Shown: positions 13,001-23,076 of the stretch, in pieces
How positions within the stretch are numbered: the first letter of the stretch is position 1
Layout: the number at the start of each line of letters is the position of its first letter
NCBI GenBank assembly: GCA_028829895.1
Contig: CM054181.1
Coordinates: forward strand, 28,542,357-28,606,356
Direction: 5' to 3'
DNA length: 64,000 nucleotides
Origin: Sinotaia quadrata
Lineage: Eukaryota; Mollusca; Gastropoda; Architaenioglossa; Viviparidae
Made by a program: the position numbers and the translations under genes
The notes under the pieces: model-generated
What the model was told of the DNA's origin: nothing
The model's database searches: none
The model's input: only the letters and a program-made list of their open reading frames with translations

Positions 13001-16000
13001 ATTAAAAAAAACCAATAAAAACAAATCAAGCTTCAATGTGTAACTTTTAAAAATATTTACCGGGTTCGGCATCTGCATCTTCTACTTTGCAAAAGTGAAA
13101 ATGTCGTGATGGATCAAACATAGGCAGGTTTTGGTGTGAAATGCGTGTAGCATTGATGACAATGAGATCTGACTCAGATCTATGGTTAGTCTTTAGCTCC
13201 ATGCTGAAGCCTCGCTCTTCAAATACTGCAAAGATGTCTGCCAGAAAATTACCTGGCTCAATGGATGGCAACTGTCTGACATCGCCAAGAAGAATGAGTT
13301 TGCTAAGTTTGGCACGCTCTAGAAGAATATTCAAAAGAGTAGCAAAGGTTCTGAGGGAGACCAAACTGCACTCGTCCACAACTAGAATCTCTTTGTGTGC
13401 ATACTTCCACACTCCATTATCTTCAACACTTGTTGCATCAACAGCCTCAAGTTTCAAGGCTTTACCTGTTTCCTCTCCATTCTGCTTAGGTCCTTCTTTG
13501 CTTTTTTTATTTTCTCGATGTTTCATGACTTGACTTTTTACAAAAGCCCGGTAGCTGTATATGATGTGGTGAAGGGTACATGCCTCCATCTGTGCTTTAT
13601 GACCAAGCAATTTAGCAGCCTTGCCCGTGGGGGCAGTTAAAAGAATCTTTTCACCCTGCACCGTGTTTGATAAGCTTATGTCAGCTGATGAGATTAGATA
13701 CTTTGCAAGATCCATGCACATGCTTGCAGACATCTGATGTTTTTTAGCTAGCTTGCATGCATCTTGAAAAGTGGATTTTGGACACTGAGGTTGTAGTCTT
13801 TTCTGCTGGTTTTCAGAAATAAAGTCTTCCAGTTGGGAAGATAAATCTGGCATATTTTCTGTATCATCCTTTTGAGGTGTCAGAGTTTCATTTCTGGAAT
13901 TCAGTTCAGACTTGAAAACTGCCATTGGGCAAGTCTGCTGCAATTGCAAAGCAGGAACTTGTTCTAAAATCTTTGGCTCGTTGGCCATTATCCTTGATAT
14001 CTCTGACATTTCTTCTTCGTCAAAAGTGCTGAGAGGATCACTATCAAGTTCCGAGAAGGAAACAGTTTCTTGAACAGGGTTTCTGCAAAACACAAACATA
14101 CATTTCAATATTTGATTGTAATCTTTTTGTAATTTATTTACCAAGATGTTTGGAGGAAGGTGAAGAAATTACAGCAAAAAGAATTCTTATCAGACATTTA
14201 AAAGAAAATTCTAATCTGATATGGTGGAATATTAGACATAAGATGTTATGGTGGAATATTAGACAGAAGATGTTATGGTGGAATATTAGACATAAGATGA
14301 TATGGTGGAATATCAGACATAAGATGTTATGGTGGAATATTAGACATAAGATGATATGGTGGAATATTAGACATAAGATGTTATGGTGGAATATTAGACC
14401 TAAGATGATATGATGGAATATTAGACATAAGATGTTACGGTGGAATATTAGACCTAAGATGTTATGGTGGAATATTAGACCTAAGATGTTATGGTGAAAT
14501 ATTAGACATAAGATGTTATGGTAGAATATTAGACATAAGATGTTTAGCTGAAAAGGAGACTTACCATTACTGCCAGGAATAAGACTAAGATAAGAAGGGA
14601 TGTAATGTATTTGAGGATGAATGCAACTATAAATGTTGTCTCGTGAGCTACTCCACTCCACACGCACACGAAGCTAAGTGATTATTCCAGATTATTCAAA
14701 ACATTTTTAAAAACACAAAGTAAACTCTGAACAGAAGTATGCTATTGTCACTGCTCTGAACCCTTCCAAAAACAGCTCTGAACAGAAGTATGTATATTTG
14801 ACACTGCTCTGAATCCTTCTAAAAAACAACTCTGAACAGATGTATATTTGACACTGCTCTGAACCCTTCCAAAAATAACTCTGAACAAAAGTATGAATAT
14901 CCAAGATAGCAGAGGAGGGAAAATGAACTAAAAAGTATTAGGCTTAAGCCAGCCTGAGGAATGTCTTCTAAGAAGTTTCCTAAAGTCTTCAATCTGTAAA
15001 CTTTAAATAACAACAAAACAATCATCTACCGGAGACAGATGTGCTTGATTAATTTTGTAACAACAGTGGTTTTGCCGCAACCCCCCTTTCCAGACAAAAC
15101 GCAGATAGGACTGCTGGCTAGCTTTTGTGTGGCACCCCACTGCTCAGGATCCTGACGCAATATTGCCAGGTCTGGACTGGAAAAAATAACAACCAGTGCT
15201 ATTAAGTGTTGAGGTAATGCATCTGAGCAGAATAAATCTGCATCATTAAAAAAATATGCAATAATGTACTATGTAAATTGAAAATATATTTACAAATATT
15301 TTTAAAAAAGAAAATACTTATTCAACAAAATAATACAATTTGTTTACATGAAAGGATCTGAAAGTGGAAATAATTTTGCAATACTTATATGTTTAGCCTA
15401 TCAAAGTCATCTGAAAAGTCTATTTCATATATTATACTATTCATCCCATAATTTGATGAGATTTAACTGATTTAACCTTTACTCTGGCAGAAGCACACCA
15501 GAGTGCGGTGCTTTCTCAATTACATAAGCATGAGTTTCTGCAGTGCCTTCTCAATTACCCAAGTACATCTGTTTTCAAAAGCAGACAATTTCTTTACAGA
15601 ACACTAATTGAGGTTGACTTGAAGTTAATCAGAACTTCATTAATTTCCAAATCAACATGAATTGCAAATTTTAATAAAACAACCCAAAACCCACAATTTT
15701 ACAAGCCGTCTTATTTGCACCATGTGTTTATCACAAAATGGCAGCAATATTTCATTATAGTTTTGAGTTAAGCAATGTTAACTATTTAGTCCTTCGAATT
15801 TTCTTTAATCCAGTGAAGAAGGATCATTTTATGGATTTGAGATGCAGGCAGATCATAATATGAATGCAGATGATAGTGAGAATGCAAGTGATATTGTACT
15901 TAATCAGGACAATGATGGTAGCCAGTTAGACCCAAACCTACTGATTCAAACTGACAATGAATGGACTATACATATTCATACACTGTTTATTGTCAATGAT

Positions 16001-19000
16001 GTTATGACTGCAACAGCATTGTATTATTTTTCTTTGCTATTTCCTAAAGCGCTAATGGTAGACATCGTCCATAACACTAACAGGTACACTGTAGTTTGAC
16101 AAGATGCCCATGCATGTGCCAACTTTCAGCAGACAACACTAGCAGAGATGAAAGCATATACTGCATGCAATATTTTGATGGGCCTGTCTCATTTACCAAA
16201 GACTGATCTCTACTGGTCTACAGATCCTTTTATCAGCAATGTTGGCATAAAACGATCTTTACCAAAAATCATTTTATCAGTCCGACTTCATACCTTTACT
16301 TCAGTGATGGATGGGCTGAGCCAACCAAAGGAGATCCGAACCTTCACCACTTATACAAAGTGAAAGGAGTGATGGATACTCTAGCAACTACATATGCTTT
16401 ACATTCATACGAGTGTCCTTTGGCAATGATAAATCAATGAATCATTTTATCGGGCATCAATGATTCATTTTACCTGGCATCTTGTGTATCTACAGTACAA
16501 GCCATCAAAACCAGTCAAACATGGTATCAAAGTGAGGATGATTTGCAACAGTGACACTGCATATTTGTGCAAGTTTGAAATTTACCTTGGCCATAAAAAC
16601 TTATGAAAGATTTGCTAGAGAGAGGGCTGTGTCAGACCTGCCTACCCTCCTCCTCAACAGACCATAAGTTATGAAAAGCAGATTTTACATGGAATCTGAC
16701 ATTTTAATAGAAATACCAACAATATAAAATAAATGCAATTTAATAACAAATAATGTTAATTTTTGTGAATGAACTTACCAATATTGTAATGATTGATGTA
16801 AAGCACATCTGTCTATGATTTGTCTATTTATCTGTCTAGTTTCCATTGAATGTTAGCACAAGCCAAAGGCAGATTGTTGAAAGCTATCAAACAGCACATA
16901 GTTGCCTCAGCCCTTGTGATTTGTAGCTGAAGTTTATCTGTTTCAGAATCCTTTGGCTGATAAAAGGCCACAAGCTTCCTTTCTCCCTTGCAAAAGTCAT
17001 GTTGATTTTATGCGATGGGGTTTCAAGATGTCTACTGACATCGTGCAGTCCACCATGTGCAATTTTATCTAATCTGCATGCTGTGCAGAAAACAAGGTTT
17101 TCCCTTTTCTGCTAGAGCACAGATAATTACACTTTCTGTCATAGTCTGATCGGTATTTTTGAAAATAGTGCTTTTATTTTCCACTTGTGCTCTATTTCAT
17201 ACAGTAGCCAGTGATATGCATCTAGTGACTTACTATTAATTATGATCTTTATATGTACAATACAAACTTTAATTTTAATATGATCAATCATTACATAAAC
17301 TAAACTAAAACTAAATAAAATGTCAACAACAATAATATATTTAAAAATAGGGCATCAAGTTCAATCGCCCTTCGCCGATAGAATTTCATCGCACAGATTG
17401 CATTTCGCCATGTCATCATCCAATTACTACAGAATAAATATTTTAGTGTGCTTATTTTAACACTTTCAAAAAACATAGTAACAGCAGTGATAAATAATTT
17501 GGTGTAAAATTTGTCAATAAAACCTCATAACATTAAAAAATAAATGTTTTTTCATATCATACAAAATAATATGTGTTTATGCTAGAACTGTATATTTGGA
17601 TCTTATTAACAATGCAAAGGAAGTATTTCTCTAATAATTTTGCAGTGTGTGCAATACAGCTGTTGGAAAGCCTTCACCGTAATCGTATATCAAGCTAAAT
17701 GGAATTATTCCGGTGCAATATTATTAGTGGTGTTGATCTGCTTCAAGTCTCAAAAGCATGTTAAAACAATGTGAAGTTCTCATGATTAAGATTTGTTAAG
17801 TCCATGCTTGCTGACACATTCAGACATGTTTAAGTCTATTAAAAGTGTATTAATCCATTGACAAAGGTTTGTTGGCTTTCAATATAGAAAGAAAAGATCA
17901 AAACAGGTTTCTTTCTTCATACTTAGGATTTAGAAACAGTTCTGAGCTCTTTAAATTTTGACATTTTTGAATCACTGGAATGTAAAGAGTTAAAAACCAT
18001 GTCTTCTGGTGGTCTTAGAGGCATTGGAATGTAAAGATTTTAAAACCTGTCATATAATACTCTTCGTGTGGTGGCTTTAGACTCACTAGAAAGTATAATG
18101 TTTATAACCATGTCTTGTGATACCTTTATCATGAATGCTTTTAGCAATCCAAAAAAACAAAGGCCAAAGTAGCAGGGATGAAAATATTCCAGCATTATCT
18201 AGCTCAGCCAAGAAAGGAAGTTTTTTTAAAATGCCTAATGATCTGACAGTTAGACAACACCGCACAGCCAGAGGCGCAATCTGGGTCAGCAATAGGGGTG
18301 AGGGGGAGGATAATGGATGGGTGATTACTTCTGTAAGAGATTAAAAACTGACAAGTCACATGCCTTCTCTACTATTAATTTATAAGAGTGTTCTCTTTCT
18401 CTGTTGGTGTTGTATGCGGTATATTACATATACAGCCATGAACATCATTACTGCTGAACCTGACATATTACAAGTTAAAAAAGTGTGTATAATTACATAT
18501 AATGTAATATAACATGAACAGTTGTATTTTATATTAATAGAGAATATTTTTATCTAAATGAATGATGTGACTGAAGTCATAAATGTTACACTATGAATTT
18601 AAAATAATAAATAATAAATCTCTGAAAAGGATCTCTGTTGCAGCTATTTATAACTTGTGAAAGGCTTTATAATTTAACAAAAATAAACCCATATTAGATA
18701 AAATATCTGACAAGAAAATAATCAAAATCTATACAAACCTAGAAAAATCTACATTCCATGATGAACCACACTGAATCCCTTTGTGCAAAATCTTTTCCAA
18801 GCCATCAGCAATGTCTATTTCTGCTTTCCAATTGTGATACAAGAAAATGTTCCTTTTCGAATTAAATCTCTCCTCCCGTGTAATCATGTTATTAGAGAGA
18901 AAAGTAAGAGCAGGTAACCAGTTAGTGACTGAAAAGTTGAGAGTGTTCCATTGTCGGTGCTGCCTTAAGTCACTCAGAGTGATGTAAGTGTGGCCTCTGC

Positions 19001-22000
19001 AAGCGGCATCTTGCTTCAGAACTTCATAGATGTACAAGGCGTCCTTCTGAGTGCAAGGTATGTTGTTAAGAAGTTTTGATGACTGGAAAGCTTTCAGGCT
19101 TGCTTCCATGCCAAATAGATGGTATCGCAATGTCAGAATCTACAACAAACACTCTATACTTTTCACATTTGCAAATTTTATTGGTCACAATTAATACCTT
19201 TTCCTACCTCTCCTCCCCAATTCTCATCATATTATTATTACTTATTATTATTCCCCAATACCCTCCCACTTCATTTATAACATTACCTCCAAAACAAATT
19301 GAAAAAAACAAAAAGCAAGTTAAGTTCTCTCAAAAGTAAAAAGCAGGTGTTTCCCTCAAGGTTATAACACTATCATATTTTAGGACAATTTATTATCATT
19401 ATATCAAATAAATATGTTGAGCAGTGACATCAAATGATGGTATAACATAATCACTTACAAAAACATTAATGTGCACAGTCAGGAAAGAAATTTCATGAGG
19501 TCTCTTTTCACTTCTTACAACCACATTAAAAATGAATAAGAAAAAAATGTGTGGGTGGGTGGGGGTAATACCACTAAGACAAATAAACAATATATATTAT
19601 ATATGTTTTCAAGTTCTACATACATTACATACGATAAATTGAAAAACTGAGAAAAGAAGATACTGCTTTAATAAAAACTAATTAATAAACTATTTACCTT
19701 GTTACAAACAATCAATAAACTAAGATAAGAAACTACAACCTTAATAAGACCAAAGACCCATTGTTGTTCTGTAATATTAAATTCAAGCTGAATACTAATA
19801 AATAGATAAGAAATCACCTTATTAAAACCAAACACCCATGGTTGTTCTAGAATAGTAGCTTTAAGTTGAATACCAATCAATAAACTAGATAAACTACTTA
19901 CTTTATTAAAACCAAAGATCCACGGTTGTTCCGTTACTGCAGCTTCAACCTGTGGTAGAACATCATCACCAAGTGTCACCAGAAACCCAGGAAAGCGAAA
20001 AGGAAACAGTTGGCAAAGAAATCGAAGAAGCTTAGGATACCTTTGAGCTCTCAAAACTAGTTGCATTTCCGCTGTAGGAGATAGCAGGAACTCAATTTAG
20101 TCAATAATAACAAAAATCAGAATGGCAGAACATATGAACAAATATAAGTGCTTAAATGTGAATTTAATAGTAAGGCATCTATTTGTTATATGACTGATAT
20201 AAATACTATTTTCAACTGAAAGTATTTTCATATTAGCAGTTATATTGATTTTTAAAGCTATCCAATTGAAATGCAAATTTAAAGATTTCCTTTCCCATAT
20301 TTCAATATAAATATTATCAACCAGAGCGCCTTCAAGCACTTAGGCAAAGATCAAAATAAAACAATAAAACAAACAATAGAAATAAACAGAATTTTGTGTC
20401 CAGAAGGATTGGTCCAAAGCATATGTTGCTGATATTTATCTTCAGTGAATGTGAAAAATTCTAAAGTGATTGAAACCAGCAAGTTAAATCATGAATGACA
20501 TGATTCACATTTTATTACAATACTGTATCATAAATTTTCATTAAAAGGAGTAATATTTAATAAAATGAAATAAACATATTATTTTTACATGGAGAAGTAT
20601 GTGATTTTCCTAACAATTAGTTAAACCTATAATGCATACTGAGCAAGATCAAGTTCAAATTTGAATCTTATCAATTATTATGAAGTACCCATCCATAAGA
20701 ACCTGCACTACCAAGTATTCGTCTAATAAACCTGCAAAAGATGGAAAGAGGTATGCAACCTAAATTAACCTGCTCAAGAAGAAAAATAAAAAACCAAAAT
20801 CCTCCAGTAAAAGTCAATAAGCTTCCATTTGTTTATCAAAAATTTTGTACTCCAAATAAAAACATATTTTATTTTTAAAATAGCTCAAGAATGATGAGAA
20901 TTAAGCTGTAAATTTTCAATGGTCACTCTCACCTGACTTGAGAATATAATGTATATCCTTCAAGTTCAAGTCTTGTCCTGAATATAAGAGCCATTCTTGT
21001 AGCAATGAGAAAAGATGCTCAAATGATAGCTTGTCTTCTTGCTTTGTGTCCCTGAAAGTGTATAATTATTTACTTTGAATTAAACTAAAGAATTCACTCA
21101 AACTTCATAAAAATAAACTGAAGAAAATGAAAAGAGAAGTTTATGTTGTTTCAATAACATACATGACTGATTGGAAAAAGTATTTAAATTAATCTCACTT
21201 AGTCACTATTATTAAAGTATCATAGATCAGATGAATTTTACCAATTGTAATTCAGAGTTGAAAATATAATGATATAAACTTTAAAAAAATATCTTTCATT
21301 TATCTCTTTACTGAACCAACAAAATATACAAGAACAGACAACTTATATTAAGAGCATTGGTAACTAATAAATATTGTACCTTATAAATGTTTCAAACAAT
21401 CCAACAATTCTGCCAGGGTCTTGAATGTTGGCACTTCTACTAACTTTTGTCAGCAACAGGTTCACCAATTTATGATGCTGTATGCCTTCTTCATCCCTCC
21501 TCAGAGCATAAAGCACAGGGCCATGGACATTCTTCTGTTTGTTAATAGTGACGGTAATATCCCACCATGGGTCAGTCAGCAAGAACCGGCCACGGCAATT
21601 ATGCCTAACACCCCAGCAATCCTGCAGTTCAACTATAAAAAACACAATTATAAAATTTTTAATTTAAACTTCTGAGATATGTAAATGTAATGGATCTTTT
21701 GTTTTAGAGTTAATTACTCAGGCCTATACTGGTTGAGTGTTAATAGTACTTAGTAATAATAGTACACGTATTAGTAAAATAGTAGGCTAAGATTAATAAT
21801 AATAATATATATATATATGTATATATTATTTTTTAATAAAACAACTTAGATCATTTTCTATGAAAATGCCGTACAATATCTTTGATTTAATTTATTAAAG
21901 GTTATTAGTACTGTGGCAATCCTCTGTTACATAATAGTTTAATGCATGCACTTGTGTGCGTGTTTAATTCACCAAGGTCCGAGGTGTTGAGACTGAGAGG

Positions 22001-22273
22001 GTGTCCAAATGTAATAAACAATGTGTAAGTTCGAAATATGCAATAAAGAAATAGCAGTAAATAAACAAAAAATAAATTGCATTCACTTCTGCTGATCAAT
22101 GGCTTCTTATTCTTTACAAACACGCCATCACTGAAGAATGTTTTCATTTGGGAGTAATCAAGCCAATTATCATCATCGTCTTCTTGAAGTTCTTGTGTTT
22201 CTTCTTCGTCTTCGTCACTGATGTCTCTTGCATCGTTTGGCAGGGCTGTTATGTATCCAGTAATCGTATTCAT
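478..22273 (-). CDS. HELB: DNA helicase B (12 exons, complete)
   Basis: Superfamily 1B 5'-3' DNA helicase. In vertebrates HELB binds RPA on single-stranded DNA, helps recovery from replication stress and restrains DNA end resection in the nucleus. Twelve exons splice in phase to 1321 residues (human about 1087). Residues 1-376 match the HELB-specific N-terminal region. Motif I GKGGCGKT is at about 406-413, motif Ia (LLTAPTGKAA) at about 570-580, Walker B VVDECS at about 660, motif III (LGDVRQLPS) at about 695, motif IV (ELKTNHRSES) at about 720, HAWSRTLHTYQGSE at about 1056-1070 and motif VI YTAVTRGR at about 1090-1097. An acidic stretch (SELDSDP to DEEEMSEI) sits between motifs I and Ia, where human HELB has its RPA-binding acidic motif. 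The C-terminal tail has several S/T-P sites, as expected for CDK control. That regulation is inferred from human HELB. All catalytic motifs are intact. Confidence 0.95.
1583..1795 (-). CDS. HELB: HELB exon 11 (helicase motif VI)
   Basis: The exon is 71 codons in phase 0 at both ends. The acceptor is TTGCCAAG after a long pyrimidine tract and the donor is CCG|GTGAGA. It begins GSESDVVVYYLG and contains YTAVTRGR, the arginine-finger motif VI of SF1B helicases. Reading past the donor reaches a stop within about 16 codons (1535). Confidence 0.9.
2571..2975. repeat. 44-bp minisatellite containing copies of the exon 10 end and its donor
   Basis: About eight tandem copies of a 44-bp unit. Reading the minus strand, each unit resembles the last 33 nt of HELB exon 10 (coding HAWSRTLHTYQ) followed by the GGTAATAA donor. 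The copy at 2935-2975 is the real exon end. Copies further into the intron drift in sequence. Confidence 0.9.
2935..3093 (-). CDS. HELB: HELB exon 10 (helicase motif V region)
   Basis: The exon is 53 codons in phase 0 at both ends. The acceptor is a (TG)n-CAG at 3094-3096 and the donor is CAG|GTAATA. It starts ETTTIEKNNKN and ends HAWSRTLHTYQ, which aligns with HAWARTIHTFQ of vertebrate HELB. Its 3' end is the master copy of the adjoining 44-bp tandem array. Confidence 0.9.
3317..4290 (+). mobile_element. Decayed piggyBac-like remnant (N- and C-terminal parts)
   Basis: In HELB intron 9. The start has TTAA followed by CCCTTTGAACCC, typical of a piggyBac left end. At about 3620-3775 is an acidic D/E-rich stretch like piggyBac N-termini. 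At about 4041-4187 one frame has CNNICAVC and KFWCQYC, a C-terminal zinc-ribbon pattern, broken by stop codons. The central DDE catalytic part is missing, so this looks like an internally deleted, non-coding relic. The right end was not found. Confidence 0.5.
4798..5030. repeat. Two-copy tandem duplication of about 115 bp
   Basis: Two adjacent diverged copies share a GACAAAA-n-GTAAG-CTTTTC/TTGCTGG-GAA block. The reading frame that crosses both is not recognisable as a protein. Confidence 0.5.
5225..5515. repeat. Minisatellite, unit about 50-60 bp
   Basis: Repeated blocks of TTTAAAGCTCTTACAAACAC followed by AGAAAGCCTGATTTTAAT, about five copies, in HELB intron 9, ending close to exon 9. Confidence 0.75.
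5632..6289 (-). CDS. HELB: HELB exon 9 (core linker, insertion-rich)
   Basis: This exon is 658 nt. The acceptor is TTTACAG and the donor GCT|GTAAGT. It begins SDCEAINEICCQHYNYHS and ends RLCNGEIFYIMA, both aligning with vertebrate HELB. The middle (about 130 residues rich in N, S and T) has no counterpart of the same length in human HELB and accounts for part of the larger protein. It looks like a disordered insertion. Confidence 0.9.
6290..7858. other. HELB intron 8, downstream part
   Basis: AT-rich intron sequence between exon 9 and the first solo LTR. No conserved reading frame, RNA gene or clear repeat was recognised. Confidence 0.5.
9191..9200 (-). promoter_or_regulatory. TATA box of solo LTR A
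   Basis: GCTATATAAG on the minus strand. It is conserved in copy B and in the second solo LTR, and places transcription start near 9165 in the LTR family. Activity is inferred. Confidence 0.6.
9212..9231 (-). promoter_or_regulatory. Heat-shock-element array in solo LTR A
   Basis: Three perfect contiguous 5-bp HSF units (nGAAn/nTTCn alternating) plus one imperfect unit: AGAAC, TTTCC, AGAAG preceded by TCTCC. They lie about 12 bp upstream of the TATA box, a normal spacing for heat-inducible promoters. The array is conserved in the second solo LTR. Confidence 0.6.
9650..11245 (+). mobile_element. Diverged LTR copy B, inverted relative to copy A
   Basis: On the plus strand this stretch aligns with the reverse complement of solo LTR A along its whole length. 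Matches include CTATATAAGG at 9947-9956, CATATACAGAGATTTCA at about 10030, CTGCAGGTCTTCAC at about 10457, the AATAAAACGTTCC block at about 11056 and a terminal TTGTGACA ending at 11245. It is much more diverged, carries a C18 tract near 10806-10823, and has lost a clean HSE. The 5' end and target duplication could not be fixed. Confidence 0.7.
11246..11717. other. HELB intron 8, upstream part
   Basis: Intron between LTR copy B and exon 8. A weak repeat of TTGTAAATTTACCTT-AAGGTAATAA blocks (about 11540-11720) runs up to the exon 8 donor, whose own sequence (AAATTTTACCTTCTAAAAGTAATAA on the plus strand) resembles the unit. Confidence 0.5.
11718..11802 (-). CDS. HELB: HELB exon 8
   Basis: The exon is 85 nt, acceptor ATTTTCAG, donor AG|GTAAAA. 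It encodes RDSEIRKLLQSLPELASHES then SQFITFRR, the last part matching SQFIAFRR of vertebrate HELB. Phases fit exons 7 and 9 exactly. Confidence 0.88.
11803..13060. other. HELB intron 7
   Basis: AT-rich intron of about 1.26 kb. No coding frame, RNA gene or tandem array was recognised. Confidence 0.5.
13061..14082 (-). CDS. HELB: HELB exon 7 (helicase motifs Ia to IV)
   Basis: The largest exon, 1022 nt. The acceptor is TTTTGCAG and the donor CCCG|GTAAAT. It begins with the acidic SELDSDPLSTFDEEEMSEI region, then LLTAPTGKAAKLLG (Ia), ILVVDECSLVS (II/Walker B), KLILLGDVRQLPSIEPGN (III) and ELKTNHRSES (IV). The acidic run is where the human protein contacts RPA, so the same role is inferred. Confidence 0.95.
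14215..14550. repeat. 29-bp minisatellite next to HELB exon 7 acceptor
   Basis: About twelve copies of a 29-bp unit (TGGTGGAATATTAGACATAA then GATGTTATG). It begins about 130 bp upstream of the exon 7 acceptor. Long frames across it on both strands are repeat artefacts. Confidence 0.92.
14710..14905. repeat. Minisatellite, unit about 50-65 bp
   Basis: Three to four copies of CTCTGAACAGAAGTATG and ACTGCTCTGAACCCTTCC in HELB intron 6, between exons 7 and 6. Confidence 0.8.
15030..15176 (-). CDS. HELB: HELB exon 6 (Walker A)
   Basis: The acceptor is TTTTTTCCAG and the donor CCG|GTAGAT, leaving two bases (CG). It encodes PDLAILRQDPEQWGATQKLA then PICVLSGKGGCGKTTVVTKL. GKGGCGKT is the ATP-binding P-loop and is nearly identical to vertebrate HELB. 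Confidence 0.93.
15842..16600 (+). mobile_element. piggyBac transposase remnant
   Basis: Plus-strand relic in HELB intron 5. Conserved DDE_Tnp_1_7 landmarks appear in order: HNTNRYTVV, EMKAYTACNILMGLSHLPK, LYWSTDP, LYKVKGVMDTL, DKSMNHFIGH (piggyBac DESM..F.GR), then YKPSKPVKHGIKVRMICNS and FEIYLG. A TGA interrupts at 16097 and frameshifts occur near 16340 and 16430, so it is non-functional. An acidic N-terminal stretch precedes it. Confidence 0.8.
16828..17090 (-). mobile_element. hAT-like (BED/C2H2) transposase fragment
   Basis: Minus-strand relic. One frame gives FCTACRLDKIAHGGLHDVSR then HLETPSHK, a C2H2 zinc-finger pattern of the kind found in hAT-type proteins. After one frameshift comes SETDKLQLQITRAEATMCC then LIAFNNLPLACANIQW, as in the region following that finger. 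It ends at a stop. It lies tail to tail with the piggyBac relic and is pseudogenic. Confidence 0.6.
17091..18738. other. HELB intron 5, upstream part
   Basis: AT-rich intron with weak internal similarity around 17930-18120 (repeated GGAATGTAAAGA-TTAAAACCATGTC blocks). No gene or RNA seen. Confidence 0.4.
18739..19139 (-). CDS. HELB: HELB exon 5
   Basis: The acceptor is TTTGTTGTAG and the donor AG|GTTTGT. It encodes ILTLRYHLFGMEASLKAFQS to SSWNVDFS, part of the HELB N-terminal region (compare vertebrate ITYREWKLLRCEAS and DGHTYVEVNDL with CRGHTYITLSDL here). The two-base overhang joins exon 6 in frame. Confidence 0.85.
19690..19985. repeat. Tandem duplication of HELB exon 4 end plus donor (84, 78 and 42 bp)
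   Basis: The last part of exon 4 (coding TEQPWIFGFNK) and its donor are repeated into the intron. Minus-strand donors are at exon ends 19902 (AAA|GTAAGT), 19818 (AAG|GTGATT), 19740 (AAG|GTTGTA) and 19698 (AAG|GTAAAT). All spacings are multiples of three and the frame stays open through all of them. Confidence 0.85.
19902..20071 (-). CDS. HELB: HELB exon 4
   Basis: The acceptor is TCTCCTACAG and the donor AATAAA|GTAAGT. It encodes AEMQLVLRAQRYPKLLRFLC to EQPWIFGFNK, matching the vertebrate block FPKIMEFLPVLLPRHFKW and HPWKLGFSK. The first donor has the best consensus, and human HELB resumes directly with the exon 5 sequence, so 19902 is the preferred end. In-frame longer forms are possible. 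Confidence 0.85.
20933..21051 (-). CDS. HELB: HELB exon 3
   Basis: The exon is 119 nt, acceptor CACTTTCAG, donor TCAG|GTGAGA. It encodes DTKQEDKLSFEHLFSLLQEW to IHYILKS. Similarity to vertebrate HELB is weak here. Assignment rests on splice sites, phase and position. Confidence 0.75.
21380..21632 (-). CDS. HELB: HELB exon 2
   Basis: The exon is 253 nt, acceptor TTTTTTATAG, donor AAG|GTACAA. It encodes ELQDCWGVRHNCRGRFLLTD then PWWDITVTI, comparable with the vertebrate FGRFPITGAWWRVKVQV block. Confidence 0.82.
22087..22273 (-). CDS. HELB: HELB exon 1 (start codon)
   Basis: The ATG is at 22273-22271 and the protein starts MNTITGYITALPNDA. It is followed by an acidic run (DISDEDEEETQELQEDDDDN), like the acidic N-terminus of vertebrate HELB. 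The donor is AGAA|GTGAAT and one base carries into exon 2. The 3966-nt total ORF being a multiple of three supports this start. Confidence 0.8.
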
Positions 22274-23076
22274 TCTATGAAGTTCTAAATAACTTTAGAA
22301 ATTAAATGTATTTTACTTATACTTTTAATTTTATGACATGATTTTTAAATTTTCAAATGTGGCAAAAAAATCTCATAAGTATCAGATGATAACTCTAATT
22401 TGTGCAACAGAGTTATCGACCTGGCGAGAACTGAGAAATGAAATAATCTAGGAGTCGACGTCTCAGCATCTGTTAAGGACCAGACACCCTTTATTTATTA
22501 ATATCAATGATATGAACAATGAAATGAGTAAGCCCCAGAACGAAGTTTATAATTAAAATGTGTTTTACTGTATGTAGAAAATCGTGTGATATTTTTATAA
22601 GGTTCAGCAAAATGGGTGAAAAGCCATAAACATTAGTTTACTAACAATAAAACATATAGTTAAAATAGTCAAAACGAAGAGAGCACCTCTGTCTCTTGGT
22701 TTTTTTTTGTTTTGTTTTTTTTAGTTCCTAGGGGGGGTTTGTAGTTCGTCCTTGAGAAACGTATGGAATGGTAAAGTAGGACACTTGAAGTGCACAATAG
22801 CACAACCAGGAATACTGCATGCGCAATGACAACCTTGATGTCAAGACATCATCAGTGTAACATTAAATGTGATCTTCGTAAAGCGTCAAGCATGTGAGCC
22901 GGAGATAACCTGACCCGAAAGAGTTTTTGAATTTTTGCATTGCATTGATTCGTCTTTTTTATAAGGCTTATCAGAAATGCTGCTTGTATTGTTTGAAAAA
23001 GATATGTAAATATACTGCACAAGACATCTCATAAGTTGCGCATTTCTAGAAGTGTGCTCCACATTGGCATGTCTTA
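22274..23076. other. HELB 5' flank, probable promoter region
   Basis: Region upstream of the HELB start. AT-rich near the gene, with a T-rich run and a G7 tract around 22695-22740. No TATA box can be assigned with confidence. It may also be an intron of the orphan exon at 23077-23298. Confidence 0.35.

Noticed and set aside
14134..14667. 177-residue minus-strand open frame of repeated ILCLIFHHN units
   Set aside because: It is translation of the 29-bp minisatellite. The opposite strand is equally open and no start, splice or homology evidence exists.
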